Shown: positions 35,484 to 44,547, counted from the first letter of the stretch. The stretch: 64,000 nt of DNA from Lachnospiraceae bacterium (GCA_021199235.1 JAJQIL010000138.1:1-64000), one strand, 5' to 3'. Made by a program: numbers and translations. Notes: generated by a model not told the origin, from the sequence alone.

Positions 35484-35513
35484 CGCTTTGATTCAGTGTA
35501 CTATTTTCAACAT

Positions 35514-37178
35514 TTATTCAGGTTTTTCTTTATTTTCTGCATTATCCCTGATCCGGTAATAATCTTCCATATCAATCCCGATCTTCACCGTAGCGTCAGG
35601 TTTCGGCAGACGGTGGTTGCCCAAGAGACACACAGTCTCGACGTGTACGCTGTTCGCGAACATCTCCGTCGGACAAACCTTTTTCAGCTCATACCCGCCC
35701 GCGCACAGATATTTCAGATCCCGCGCAAGTGTTGCAGAATCGCAGCTGACATAAACGATCCGTTGCGGAGCGATTTTGAGCATGGTATCGAGCACGCTCT
35801 GTTCGCAGCCCTTGCGGGGCGGGTCGACGACAATGACATCCGCGTGGATTCCTTTTTTTTCGTATTTTTCAGGCAGGACTTCTTCGGCCTTGCCGACGAA
35901 AAATTCCGCATTTGTGATGCCATTCAGCTCCGCATTCTGGCGGGCGTCGCGGATGGCGTCCGGTACAATTTCAACGCCATACACGCCACGGGCGTTCTGC
36001 GCGAGGAAAAGCGAGATGGTGCCGATCCCGCAATAGAGATCCCACACGGTTTCCTGACCGGTCAGCTCCGCGTATTCAAGCGCTTTGGCATAAAGCTTTT
36101 CGGTCTGGCGGGGATTGACCTGATAGAAGGAGAGCGGGGAAATGCGGAAGCGTATGTTTCCAATCGTGTCTTCTATATATTCCTTTCCCCAGAGTAACTT
36201 CAGCTGCCTGCCCATGATGACATTGGTACGCTCACGGTTGATGTTCAATGTAATGCTGGTCATGCCGGGAATCGCACGAAGCGCCTGAACCAGACAGTCG
36301 CTTTTCGGCAGGGAGGCTCCGTTTATGACAATGCAGACCATGATCTGACCGCAAGCTGCATTTGAGTCGAATGCTGCATCTGCTTTTCTTTGTTCTGTTT
36401 CGATCAGGAAAGCACTGTCAGCCTCACCATGCTCTGGTTCTGCCGCGGGCACACGATCCGATTTTTCATTCATCTTTTCCAGCAAAGCCGCAAGTTCTGT
36501 CTCTCCCAGTGCTTCTTTCCCCACCCGTATCATCACATGCCGCACGAGTCCCTTTCCAGTTGTCTCATCGTAGGGCTCGATTCCATATGTTTCCATGTAA
36601 TTCAGCACAATATCAAGGATAGTCTTATTGACTTTCGCGCCAAGAAGGCAGTCGCGGCAGTCGATGACCGTATGCGTGCGGCCCGCGTAAAAGCCTGCAA
36701 CGAGTTTTCCGTTCTTGTCTCTGCTGATGGGATACTGTGCTTTATTTCGATAGCGAAATGGAGATGACATCCCGATGATGGGCTCCATGGGCGGATCGGC
36801 AAAACCGCCGATACGCTGCAGGTTGGCCCGCACTTTCTGCTCTTTAAAGCGAAGCTGAGCCTCGTATTTCATCTCCTGAATCTGGCAGCCGCCGCACGGG
36901 CGGGCGACCGGACAGGGAGCCGTGATCCGGTCCGGACTGGGCGTGATGATGCGCAGCAAACGGGCGTAACCGTAGGTCTTTTTCATTTTCATGACCTTCA
37001 CTTCCGCCACGTCACCGATGACCGTATCTTTAACAAATAAAACCGGGCCGCTCTTTGTAATTGTTTCTGGAGCCGCATCAGCCAAAGAAAGGTCGGGAGC
37101 ATTTTCGATGTACCCGACCCCAAGTCCTTCGCTGCTGAAATCTTCGATTCTTACTGTGATAATGTCGTCTTTTTTCAT
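35514..37178 (-). CDS. rlmD: 23S rRNA (uracil-5-)-methyltransferase, RlmD/RumA family
   Basis: 554 aa. N-terminal TRAM domain, then an Fe-S site CPVARPCGGCQIQ, the SAM-binding WDLYCGIGTISLFLA, the VDPPRKGCE motif and the catalytic VYVSCDSATLARDL. It methylates C5 of uridines in 23S rRNA (U1939 and, in Gram-positives, sometimes U747). It has an unusual acidic insertion of about 50 residues (roughly 240-290: AAEPEHGEADSAF and following), making it longer than the ~450 aa typical of the family. The 3' end is a known insertion site for integrative elements in Firmicutes, and here mobile-element genes begin right after it. Confidence 0.92.
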   Translation of the reverse strand: MKKDDIITVRIEDFSSEGLGVGYIENAPDLSLADAAPETITKSGPVLFVKDTVIGDVAEVKVMKMKKTYGYARLLRIITPSPDRITAPCPVARPCGGCQIQEMKYEAQLRFKEQKVRANLQRIGGFADPPMEPIIGMSSPFRYRNKAQYPISRDKNGKLVAGFYAGRTHTVIDCRDCLLGAKVNKTILDIVLNYMETYGIEPYDETTGKGLVRHVMIRVGKEALGETELAALLEKMNEKSDRVPAAEPEHGEADSAFLIETEQRKADAAFDSNAACGQIMVCIVINGASLPKSDCLVQALRAIPGMTSITLNINRERTNVIMGRQLKLLWGKEYIEDTIGNIRFRISPLSFYQVNPRQTEKLYAKALEYAELTGQETVWDLYCGIGTISLFLAQNARGVYGVEIVPDAIRDARQNAELNGITNAEFFVGKAEEVLPEKYEKKGIHADVIVVDPPRKGCEQSVLDTMLKIAPQRIVYVSCDSATLARDLKYLCAGGYELKKVCPTEMFANSVHVETVCLLGNHRLPKPDATVKIGIDMEDYYRIRDNAENKEKPE

Positions 37179-37314
37179 ATATGCCCTGTCTTTTCACTCT
37201 ATACGCCCGCGCCATCTGGCCGATACATATTCTTTCGACTGTCTTAACATTCATATACATTTTCTTATTCTGTCTGCAACAGCTAAACGCATATGACTAT
37301 TCCAGATATCAGGT

Positions 37315-38262
37315 TCAGAACTCCGACGTCTTCCTCAGATTCGACTCAAACAGCCGGTTGTAGCCGAGCCATTCGTTGTTGTCTCCGGCGTTTTTCAGAA
37401 CCTCGCGCATGGTCTCCAGCTTGGCGTCCGTGTCGTCCGCGTAGTTGAGCGCCAGAGCCTCCGCGAGCGCGGGCTTTTTGGGAGAGCCGTATTCAAGCTC
37501 GCCGTGATGCGCCAGGATGCAGTGCTGCAGCTCGCTCATCAGTTTTTTCGGAAAGCCTTTGATGTGACGGCAGCCAAAACCGACCAGCTCGCTGCCCATG
37601 ACGATGTGACCGAGAAGCTGTCCGTCGTCGGTGTAATCGTTTTCCGGGAAATTGGATATCTCTTTCAGCTTTCCGACATCGTGGAAAAGCGCCGCAGTAA
37701 ATAAAAGGTCCTTTCGCAGGAACGGGTACTGCTTTACATAAAAATCGCAGAGCTTTACGACGCTGAGCGTGTGCTCCAGCAGGCCGCCGACAAAGCTGTG
37801 ATGCACGGTCTTGGCCGCCGAATGATTTTTGAACGCAATGATAAAGGCTTCGTTATCCACAAAGTACATCTGGAGCAGCTTCTGAAGATACGGATTCTCA
37901 ACCTGACGCACGTAACCTAAAAGTTCCTCGTACATCTCATCGATGTTTTTCTCGCTGACCGGAAGGTAATCCGCAGCCACATACTCCGTTTCCTGTGCTT
38001 TGCGGGCGCGGCGGATGCTCATCTGCAGCGTTCCCTGAAAATTGGAAATGTCGCCGCTCACAAAGACGTAATCCAACACGCCGAATTCCTCGATCCCGGA
38101 CGAATTCGGATCCCAGATCTTCGCATCGATCGTGCCGGTCTTATCCTGTAAAACTACATTTTCATAAAGCTTGCCGTTTTTCGCGGTCGCAGACTGCTTG
38201 TATTTGCACAGATAAATCTCGTTGATCTTGTCGCCCTCGCGAAATGTATTGATAAATTTCAT
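37315..38262 (-). CDS. yhaM: 3'-5' exoribonuclease YhaM
   Basis: 315 aa. An N-terminal OB-fold region (KNGKLYENVVLQDKTGTIDAKIWD) is followed by an HD phosphohydrolase domain with GGLLEHTLSVV and LFHDVGKLKEI. This OB-plus-HD layout and length match YhaM of Firmicutes, which trims RNA 3' ends. It lies between rlmD and dCMP deaminase on the same strand, 12 bp after the deaminase gene, so these are probably co-transcribed. Confidence 0.92.
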   Translation of the reverse strand: MKFINTFREGDKINEIYLCKYKQSATAKNGKLYENVVLQDKTGTIDAKIWDPNSSGIEEFGVLDYVFVSGDISNFQGTLQMSIRRARKAQETEYVAADYLPVSEKNIDEMYEELLGYVRQVENPYLQKLLQMYFVDNEAFIIAFKNHSAAKTVHHSFVGGLLEHTLSVVKLCDFYVKQYPFLRKDLLFTAALFHDVGKLKEISNFPENDYTDDGQLLGHIVMGSELVGFGCRHIKGFPKKLMSELQHCILAHHGELEYGSPKKPALAEALALNYADDTDAKLETMREVLKNAGDNNEWLGYNRLFESNLRKTSEF

Positions 38263-38274
38263 AGTTCCTCCTCT

Positions 38275-38760
38275 TTATACTGTAATCTGCAGCTCTCTCC
38301 CGCTCCTCTGGTAACGATAATAGCGCACCCCGGCGGCGTCCATCATACGCTTGGATGTCAGAACGGAAAGCGTGCCCTCATACTTATCATCATCGTAGAC
38401 CACCGTCTTGATTCCGGCCTGGATGATGGCTTTCGCGCATTCGTTGCACGGAAACAGGGAAACATACAGCTTGGCGCCCTCGAGACTGCCGCCGCGGTAG
38501 TTGAGAATCGCATTCAGCTCGCTGTGTACAACATAAGGATATTTCGTAGCCGCTTCGTCTCCCTCGCGCTCCCACGGGAATTCATCATCCGAGCAGCCCA
38601 TGGGGAATCCGTTGTAGCCCATTGACAGGATTTTGTTGTCCTCGCTGACGATGCAGGTCCCTACCTGCGAGTTCGGGTCCTTTGAACGCATACCTGCCAG
38701 CTTCGCCACAGCCATAAAATATTCATCCCAGGTGATATAATTCTCACGTTTCCCTGCCAT
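38275..38760 (-). CDS. comEB: Deoxycytidylate (dCMP) deaminase
   Basis: 161 aa. Zinc deaminase motifs HSELNAIL (H-x-E) and PCNECAKAIIQAG (PCxxC), plus the N-terminal WDEYFMAVAKLAGMRSKDPNSQVGT signature of dCMP deaminases. It converts dCMP to dUMP for thymidylate synthesis. The ATG has GGAGG upstream. The upstream 275-bp gap holds only the terminator hairpin at 38906-38961. Confidence 0.9.
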   Translation of the reverse strand: MAGKRENYITWDEYFMAVAKLAGMRSKDPNSQVGTCIVSEDNKILSMGYNGFPMGCSDDEFPWEREGDEAATKYPYVVHSELNAILNYRGGSLEGAKLYVSLFPCNECAKAIIQAGIKTVVYDDDKYEGTLSVLTSKRMMDAAGVRYYRYQRSGRELQITV

Positions 38761-38905
38761 AGCGGTCCTCCGATCTTTTATCCCGATTTCTGTTTTGCGT
38801 TATCTTTTCCTGCAAAATATATTTTCCTAATGATTCTACCACACTCTATCCATTTTGGGGAGTAGTAAAATTGCGCATGAAAAAAGAATAAACGCCCCGC
38901 TGAAA

Positions 38906-38961
38906 AAAAGCGAATCATAAACACCCCGCCGAAAAAAGCGGAGCGCTTATGATTCGCTTTT
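38906..38961. terminator. Long bidirectional terminator hairpin
   Basis: AAAAGCGAATCATAA (38906-38920) is exactly complementary to TTATGATTCGCTTTT (38947-38961). A smaller CCGC/GCGG hairpin lies within the loop. It separates the ABC-transporter operon end from the dCMP deaminase promoter. Confidence 0.85.
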
Positions 38962-39035
38962 ATGGCAAGACATACCCGAACCGGATATAGTCTCAGAGAA
39001 TCTCAACAAACCATCGTACGGTTGTGTTCTGTATT

Positions 39036-39818
39036 TTACAGCCCCCGCTTCTTCAAAATACGCCGCTCCAGCGTGGAAAAAACCAGACGGTCAATGAGGA
39101 TTCCGATCAGGATGATGACCAGCATCACCGCCATCACCTGATTGATGTCCGCCATGTCGCGCCCGGCCATCAGCGTGTAGCCCAGACCGACGTAAGCGGA
39201 CATGACCTCGCCGGACATCAGTGCCCTCCAGGCAAAAGACCAGGACTGCCGCAGTCCCGCCAGAAACCCCGGCAGCGCCGCAGGGAAAATGACGTTGGTG
39301 TACATCTGAAGCTTTCCGGCTCCCATGGTCGCCGCCGCCCTTTTGTAGATAGGCGGAATCGTCTGGATGGCATTTTCAATCGCCAGCGCCACGCTGAATG
39401 TGGAACCGATGACCACGACAAACAGGATGGCCGACTCATCCAGGCCAAACCAGAGGATGGCAAACGGCACCCAGCAGACGCTGGGAAGCGACTGAAATCC
39501 GTTCATCAGCGGCTTTAAATTGCGGTTTAAAAATGAAAAGGAGGAAATCAAAAGTCCCAGTACAGTTCCGATCAGCAGCGACAATGCAAAACCGATAACC
39601 ACACGCCGCAAACTGTAGATCACAGCCTGCCAGAGAGTGCCTTTTACAATCAGTTTTTCCAGACTCTCCACTACGCCAAGCGGCGATGGCATGGCGTAGG
39701 ATTTCCACCAGCCGAGCGGGCCGGTACCGAGAGTGTAGATGACCTGCCAGAGGATGATCAGCACTGCATAAAAACAGATGCCCGAAAGAATTTTATTGAT
39801 CGTATTCTTCTTTTGCAA
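39036..39818 (-). CDS. ABC transporter permease, SsuC/TauC type
   Basis: 260 aa with about six membrane segments and the permease EAA loop (AAATMGAGKLQMYTNVIFPAALPGFLAGL). It belongs to the nitrate/sulfonate/taurine/thiamine-precursor permease family. The gene overlaps the ATPase by 26 bp. Together with the ATPase and lipoprotein it forms an importer of a small anionic or aromatic solute; the substrate cannot be read from sequence alone. Confidence 0.9.
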   Translation of the reverse strand: MQKKNTINKILSGICFYAVLIILWQVIYTLGTGPLGWWKSYAMPSPLGVVESLEKLIVKGTLWQAVIYSLRRVVIGFALSLLIGTVLGLLISSFSFLNRNLKPLMNGFQSLPSVCWVPFAILWFGLDESAILFVVVIGSTFSVALAIENAIQTIPPIYKRAAATMGAGKLQMYTNVIFPAALPGFLAGLRQSWSFAWRALMSGEVMSAYVGLGYTLMAGRDMADINQVMAVMLVIILIGILIDRLVFSTLERRILKKRGL

Positions 39819-40563
39819 GCTTCTCCACCTCCCTCTCTACGCAGGATAAAATCTTATGACGCACGGCCAGGAATTCCGGAGAATCGATTTCCCGCGGTCT
39901 CGGCAGATCTACCGTGAAAATGTCTTTGATGCAGCCCGGATTGTTCGAAAGAACCACGATCCGGTCCGCCAGAAACACCGCTTCCTCCACGCTGTGCGTG
40001 ACAAAAACGATGGTTTTTTTCGTCTCCTCCCAGATCTGCTCCAGATCCGAGCGCAGCTTGTTGGTCGTCTGCTTGTCCAATGCGGAAAACGGCTCGTCCA
40101 TCAGAAGTACCGGGCTGTTCAGACACAGAGCCCGCGCAAGCGCCGTCCGCTGTTTCATGCCTCCGGAGATCTCGTGGATCCGGTACTCGCGGAATTCCCA
40201 CAGACGCACCATTTTCAGATAGTGCTCCGCGCGGCGGTCCTGCTCCTCTTTCGGCACCTTTGCAAGCTTCATGCCAAATTTTACATTGTCGATCACGTTC
40301 AGCCACGGGTAGAGAGCGTGTTCCTGAAACATCATCGCGCGATCCGCACCCGGCCCGGCAATCGGTGTGCCGTTCATAAGAAGCTCTCCCGAAGTCGGCC
40401 GGTCAAGTCCGGCGATGATATTCAGAAGTGTGGATTTCCCGCAGCCCGACGGGCCAACGAGGCAGACAAATTCTCCGTCCTCCACGGTCAGCGTGATCTC
40501 TTTCAGCGTCTCCCTGACCGAGCCTTCAAAAGAACGGGTGATATTTTTTAATTCTAGTGACAT
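39793..40563 (-). CDS. ABC transporter ATPase, SsuB/TauB type
   Basis: 256 aa. Walker A GPSGCGKST, Q-loop MFQEHALYPW, signature EISGGMKQRTALARAL, Walker B VLLMDEPFSALD and H-loop FVTHSVEEAVFLAD. It energises the neighbouring permease. The C-terminus is short, with no regulatory domain. The lipoprotein gene is 56 bp upstream on the same strand. Confidence 0.93.
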   Translation of the reverse strand: MSLELKNITRSFEGSVRETLKEITLTVEDGEFVCLVGPSGCGKSTLLNIIAGLDRPTSGELLMNGTPIAGPGADRAMMFQEHALYPWLNVIDNVKFGMKLAKVPKEEQDRRAEHYLKMVRLWEFREYRIHEISGGMKQRTALARALCLNSPVLLMDEPFSALDKQTTNKLRSDLEQIWEETKKTIVFVTHSVEEAVFLADRIVVLSNNPGCIKDIFTVDLPRPREIDSPEFLAVRHKILSCVEREVEKLAKEEYDQ

Positions 40564-40619
40564 GATTACGATATCCCCTTTGTATATGATTTCTTCCTGC
40601 GGATGTCAGCATCAACGCT

Positions 40620-41702
40620 TTACTCCGCTTCCTGCAGGCTCTCCAGTATGGAAAGATCCGTCAGCGCATCCTCGCCCGGCAGTTCATCGATAAAGTCCTG
40701 CTCATACGAGGTCTGCGCGAATTCCCACAGCGCGTCCTCATTGAGTTCTGTTGTGACTACCGTTTTCTCAAACGAGCCTAAAACCACATCCTTATCGTAG
40801 GCCGTACCGGTGACCGTCTCAATTTCCTCAATCATCGCGTCCACCGAACCATCGAGATCCGCATTGATCGCATCCGTGGTGTCAATGTGCACCTGCAAAA
40901 ACGTCTCCACGACCTCCGGATATTCCTCCAGGAAATCTTTGCGCACAACGACCACCGCGACTGGATAATCACCGTCCAGATAAATGTCCTGATAGTCCAG
41001 AAGCAGATCAATATTGTCAGAAGCGGTCAGGATCGTGCCCCATGGTTCCGGAACAAGGGCCGCATCGATACTTCCCTGGTCAAACATATTCTGCACATTG
41101 GAATTGTCCACCGCCACGACTTCCACTGTTCCGCCCTCGGAGACCGGTGAAAGGTCATTTTCTGATAACAGATTCAAAAGGCAGAGGTGCTGGGTATTGC
41201 CGACCTGCGGGATTGCCACGGTCTTTCCATCCAGATCCGCTACGGAAGATATCCCGGAATCTGCACCCACGACCAGAACTGCACCTGCATTCGACGCATT
41301 GGCAATCACGATCACGTCCCCGTCTGATTTGACATTACCGTTGACTGCCGGTACGGGACCGATATATCCGATATCAATCTCTTTCGCAAAAAGCGCTTCC
41401 ACTTCAGAGGAACCGGCGGTAAATGACGTCCACGACACGTCATATCCGTCTCCTAATGCTTCCTCCAGAGAGCCCTCATTCTTCATCACCAAAGCCTGCG
41501 CATGTGTAATATTGGGAAAATAGGCCATACGCACTTCCACTGTCTCCGTGGAAGAAGTGACTTCTGCCTCCGACGCAGAGGATGAGGAATCCGAACCGGA
41601 TGCAGTATCGTTATCGCCGGATGCGCCGCATCCGGTAAGCAGCCCGGCAAGCAGCAGAAGGGCAGCGAGTTTTGTGCAAACGTTTGCATACTTTTTCTTC
41701 AT
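40620..41702 (-). CDS. Solute-binding lipoprotein of SsuA/NMT1-like ABC importer
   Basis: 360 aa. A lipoprotein signal peptide ends in LLTGC (cysteine at about residue 25), followed by a Ser/Asp/Glu-rich spacer. The mature part is an NMT1/SsuA-like binding protein: VRMAYFPNITHAQALVMK, IDIGYIGPVPAVNG, VAIPQVGNTQHLCLLNLL, DAALVPEPWG. It is the first gene of the SBP-ATPase-permease operon. A palindrome identical to one upstream of the promoter lies inside codons ~5-9, suggesting repression by DNA looping. Confidence 0.9.
   Translation of the reverse strand: MKKKYANVCTKLAALLLLAGLLTGCGASGDNDTASGSDSSSSASEAEVTSSTETVEVRMAYFPNITHAQALVMKNEGSLEEALGDGYDVSWTSFTAGSSEVEALFAKEIDIGYIGPVPAVNGNVKSDGDVIVIANASNAGAVLVVGADSGISSVADLDGKTVAIPQVGNTQHLCLLNLLSENDLSPVSEGGTVEVVAVDNSNVQNMFDQGSIDAALVPEPWGTILTASDNIDLLLDYQDIYLDGDYPVAVVVVRKDFLEEYPEVVETFLQVHIDTTDAINADLDGSVDAMIEEIETVTGTAYDKDVVLGSFEKTVVTTELNEDALWEFAQTSYEQDFIDELPGEDALTDLSILESLQEAE
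41676..41687. promoter_or_regulatory. LacI-family operator inside the lipoprotein gene start
   Basis: GCAAACGTTTGC, a perfect 12-bp palindrome extended to 14 bp by T/A (41675-41688). It has the central CG typical of LacI/PurR/CcpA-type sites and is identical to the site at 41909-41920, 233 bp away. Confidence 0.7.
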
Positions 41703-41868
41703 ATGAATTCTCCTTTGTATTCATCCTGTTTTATAAACCACAGCGTATAATCCTGATCTGCAAAATCCGCCCGAAAAAAATACATGATACTACAATTTTA
41801 ATCTGCGCCGATACAGGTCATTTTCATGCGTCTGTCAGGACTTTTTTACTGATATTTTTATAGAGTGC

Positions 41869-41897
41869 ATCATACACGAATACCGGGATTTTTTAAA
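41869..41897 (-). promoter_or_regulatory. Promoter of the ABC importer operon
   Basis: Minus-strand TTTAAA (41892-41897), 17-bp spacer, TATGAT (41869-41874). It sits between the two GCAAACGTTTGC palindromes. The rest of the 410-bp gap 41703-42112 holds this operator pair, a terminator and a tandem repeat. Confidence 0.55.
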
Positions 41898-41908
41898 GGA
41901 CTTTTTAC

Positions 41909-41920
41909 GCAAACGTTTGC
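41909..41920. promoter_or_regulatory. LacI-family operator upstream of the importer promoter
   Basis: GCAAACGTTTGC, ending 11 bp before the putative -35 element of the importer promoter. It is identical to the intragenic site. Confidence 0.7.
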
Positions 41921-41940
41921 AGGCACACTGCATAAGAAAA

Positions 41941-41963
41941 GCGAAGGGCACTCGTCCCTCCGC
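41941..41963. terminator. Aquaporin transcript terminator
   Basis: GCGAAGGG (41941-41948) pairs with CCCTCCGC (41956-41963) with one G-T wobble. It is followed by TTTTT on the plus strand and TTTTCTTAT on the minus strand, insulating the importer operon from the aquaporin gene. Confidence 0.75.
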
Positions 41964-42068
41964 CTTTTTCTCATACCGCAAATTACAAATGGGTACCTGT
42001 TCAAAACAGCAGGCCACAGACCTCTAAATTCCTGCCACAGCCATACGCCTTAAATCGGTTTACTTCGT

Positions 42069-42104
42069 TTACAATCAATACTTTGGTTACAATTAATACT
42101 TTGG
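42069..42104. repeat. Tandem 18-bp direct repeat after the aquaporin gene
   Basis: TTACAATCAATACTTTGG (42069-42086) is repeated at 42087-42104 with one change. It ends 8 bp before the aquaporin stop codon position on the minus strand. Function unknown. Confidence 0.8.
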
Positions 42105-42112
42105 CTAAAAGA

Positions 42113-42781
42113 TCAGTCCTCAAGGAATCCATATACCACTGCAGCCAGCGCACCGCCAATCAGCGGACCAACAATGAAGATCCAGACCTGTGAAAGTGCC
42201 GTGCCGCCTGCAAAGAGTGCGGGCATCAGGCTTCTCGCCGGGTTCACGGAGGTACCTGTCAGAGCGATACCAAGGATATGTACCAGAGTCAGGGTCAGGC
42301 CGATCACCAGTCCGGAGACCGCGCTGTTCTCTACCTTACTTGTCACACCAATGATCGCGATCACAAATACAAATGTCAGAACGATCTCCACCAGCAGTGC
42401 TGCCGGTACCGAGCCGTTCGTCCAGCCTTCCTGGATCTGGTTCGCGCCAAATCCGCAGTCAAAACCAAACACGATGCCGAGAATGACACATCCGATCGTT
42501 GATCCGATCAGCTGGGAAACCACATAGCCGATAAAATCTGTGACACTCAGTTGTCCGCGAATCAGCATGGCAATCGAAACTGCCGGATTGATGTGGCAGC
42601 CGGAAATATTTCCGATGCTGTAAGCCATCGCGACGATCACAAGACCAAACGCGAGTGCTGTCAGCAGATAGCCGCTTCCCGCCTCACTGGAGCAGCCGAC
42701 CGCGACCGCCGTCCCACAGCCAAAGGTGACGAGCACACACGTGCCGATCACTTCAGCAAGATACTTCTTCATGCTCTCCAT
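42113..42781 (-). CDS. Aquaporin / glycerol facilitator (MIP family)
   Basis: 222 aa, six membrane segments and both NPA half-helices: GCHINPAVS and GTSVNPARS. The second NPA is followed by R-S, and overall length and the ISGCHINPA sequence fit water channels of the AqpZ type rather than long GlpF proteins. The ATG at 42781 has AAGGAGG 8-9 nt upstream; an earlier ATG at 42805 would place that site inside the gene. It stands alone between a MATE gene and the ABC importer. Confidence 0.9.
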   Translation of the reverse strand: MESMKKYLAEVIGTCVLVTFGCGTAVAVGCSSEAGSGYLLTALAFGLVIVAMAYSIGNISGCHINPAVSIAMLIRGQLSVTDFIGYVVSQLIGSTIGCVILGIVFGFDCGFGANQIQEGWTNGSVPAALLVEIVLTFVFVIAIIGVTSKVENSAVSGLVIGLTLTLVHILGIALTGTSVNPARSLMPALFAGGTALSQVWIFIVGPLIGGALAAVVYGFLED

Positions 42782-42867
42782 AAAACATACCTCCTTGCGC
42801 GTCATTTAGCGCATGAAAAACCGGCGCCGCCGCTTCATATTCCGCCGCAGCGTCTTAACCGTACGCG

Positions 42868-42893
42868 CAACTGATCAGTCTTCTCACAGTTAC
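42868..42893. repeat. Dispersed palindromic repeat, degenerate copy
   Basis: CAACTGATCAGTCTTCTCACAGTTAC-type copy of the family with consensus halves GTAACTGTTCAG and TTCACAGTTAC. It lies upstream of the aquaporin gene. Confidence 0.5.
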
Positions 42894-42957
42894 CCGTTCC
42901 CAACAAATCCAGTATAAAGAGCGGACAGGTAAAAGTCAAGTCAGAAGTAATATCTGT

Positions 42958-43020
42958 CATAACTGTTCAGCTGCCGAACAGTCAGCATCTGCCGTAACCA
43001 TTCAGCAGCCGAGCAGTTAC
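42958..43020. repeat. Two degenerate copies of the dispersed repeat after the MATE gene
   Basis: ATAACTGTTCAG...GAACAGT near 42958-42982 and GTAACCATTCAG...GAGCAGTTAC at 42994-43020. The second copy ends 6 bp before the stop of the MATE gene at 43027 and is a likely 3'-end hairpin. Confidence 0.55.
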
Positions 43021-43026
43021 CATCTG

Positions 43027-44400
43027 TCATTCATAGCTTCGAATCAGCCTCCGCTTCACGTAAAAATAGCAGATCAGATGCACCGTTTCCGTAACAATCC
43101 AGGAAACCGGATAGGAAAGATACAATACTGTCAGTGTGTGATGCGAAGCAAATATAGTATAAATCCAGATGATGCGGAGCACACAGGAGCCGAGCAGCGA
43201 GACGATCATCGGCAGGACGGATTCTCCCATCCCGCGCAGTTCGCCTGACACTACCTCCATGATGCCGCAAAGGCAATAGGTAGTGGCAATCACTGCTAAT
43301 CTCATCACGCCAAATTCAATCGCTGCCGCATCCCCGGGCAGATAGATTCCGAGGAGGGCATCTCCTAGCCGGTATGCCAGCTGTCCGAGGATCAGACCGG
43401 TCGCAGTCACCATCAGAAAACAGCGCAGAAACACCTTGCCGATCCGGTCGAATTTACGTGCGCCGACGTTCTGGCTGGTGAAGGTCTGTGCAGCCTGATA
43501 AAAAGAATTCATTGCAATATAAATAAATCCCTCAATATTCCCCGCGGCTGAATTCCCCGCGACAGCCACTTCGCCGAAGCTGTTCACAGAAGACTGGATC
43601 AGCACATTCGACAGAGAAAAAACCGTAGACTGCAGTCCCGCGGGCAGACCGACCCGCATGATACGCATCAGCTTAGGACGGGAAATCCGGACCTTTTTCC
43701 ATTCAAGATTCATCTCCGGCTCCAGCTGTGTCAGACAGCGCAGCACCAGCAGCGCGGAAACCGTCTGCGAGACTACTGTCGCGATTGCGACGCCCGCCAC
43801 GTCCAGACGGAATACCGCGACCAGAGTAACATTCAGTACAATATTAATCAGACCCGCTATGATCAGATAATAGAGTGGCCGTCTGGTATCCCCCAGAGAA
43901 CGGAGGATCGCGCTTCCGAAATTATATACCGCCATGGACGGCATCCCCAGGAAATAAATCCGCAGATACAGCTGCGACAGCCCGATGATACCCTCAGGTG
44001 TAGCCATCATCCGCAGCAGGATGGGGCTTAAAACGATTCCAACAACTGCGGTCACCACTCCGCCCAGCAGGCTGATCGCGATGGACGTGTGTATCGTCTC
44101 CTTCACCTGGTTCATCTCCTGTGCGCCGAAGAAATAAGCAGTCGCCACACCCGAACCGACAGAAAGGCCGATCAGAAGGTTCACGATCAGGTTGATCAGC
44201 GCTCCGTTTGAACCGACTGCCGCCAGAGAATTGCTCCCCGCAAGCCTTCCCACCACAATGATATCCGCCGCATTAAACAGCAGCTGCAGAATACCGGCCA
44301 ACATGACCGGCAGCGTAAAAATCAGGAGCTTCCCTGACAGGGGCCCCTGAGTCATATCCATCGTCCTTTGATGGAGCGTATTCTTATTGTTGTTTCCCAC
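43027..44400 (-). CDS. MATE-family multidrug/Na+ antiporter (first copy)
   Basis: 457 aa with about 12 membrane segments in two halves. MATE signatures include the N-terminal GPLSGKLLIFTLPVMLAGILQLLFNAADIIVVGRLAG and the matching second-half SVNSFGEVAVAGNSAAGNIEGF. The start is GTG at 44400, with GGGAGG 9 nt upstream. It exports cationic drugs or metabolites; the substrate is unknown. A strong promoter lies at 44520-44547. Confidence 0.9.
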   Translation of the reverse strand: MGNNNKNTLHQRTMDMTQGPLSGKLLIFTLPVMLAGILQLLFNAADIIVVGRLAGSNSLAAVGSNGALINLIVNLLIGLSVGSGVATAYFFGAQEMNQVKETIHTSIAISLLGGVVTAVVGIVLSPILLRMMATPEGIIGLSQLYLRIYFLGMPSMAVYNFGSAILRSLGDTRRPLYYLIIAGLINIVLNVTLVAVFRLDVAGVAIATVVSQTVSALLVLRCLTQLEPEMNLEWKKVRISRPKLMRIMRVGLPAGLQSTVFSLSNVLIQSSVNSFGEVAVAGNSAAGNIEGFIYIAMNSFYQAAQTFTSQNVGARKFDRIGKVFLRCFLMVTATGLILGQLAYRLGDALLGIYLPGDAAAIEFGVMRLAVIATTYCLCGIMEVVSGELRGMGESVLPMIVSLLGSCVLRIIWIYTIFASHHTLTVLYLSYPVSWIVTETVHLICYFYVKRRLIRSYE

Positions 44401-44519
44401 GCGTTTTATCCTCCCGCATATCTTTCTTCACAGCCCGCCCAAACTCTTTCCCGTTTTCCTTTCCGGCATATCAGCTGCTTCAAACTTTTTCGCCGCTCCT
44501 CCGGCGATAATCCGGCTAC

Positions 44520-44547
44520 AGTTTATCACATTTTTTTCTTCTGTCAA
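44520..44547 (-). promoter_or_regulatory. Promoter of the first MATE gene
   Basis: Consensus TTGACA (44542-44547), 16 bp, TAAACT (44520-44525) on the minus strand. The 410-bp gap 44401-44810 holds this promoter, the ppdK terminator and a degenerate dispersed repeat near 44706-44727. Confidence 0.7.
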
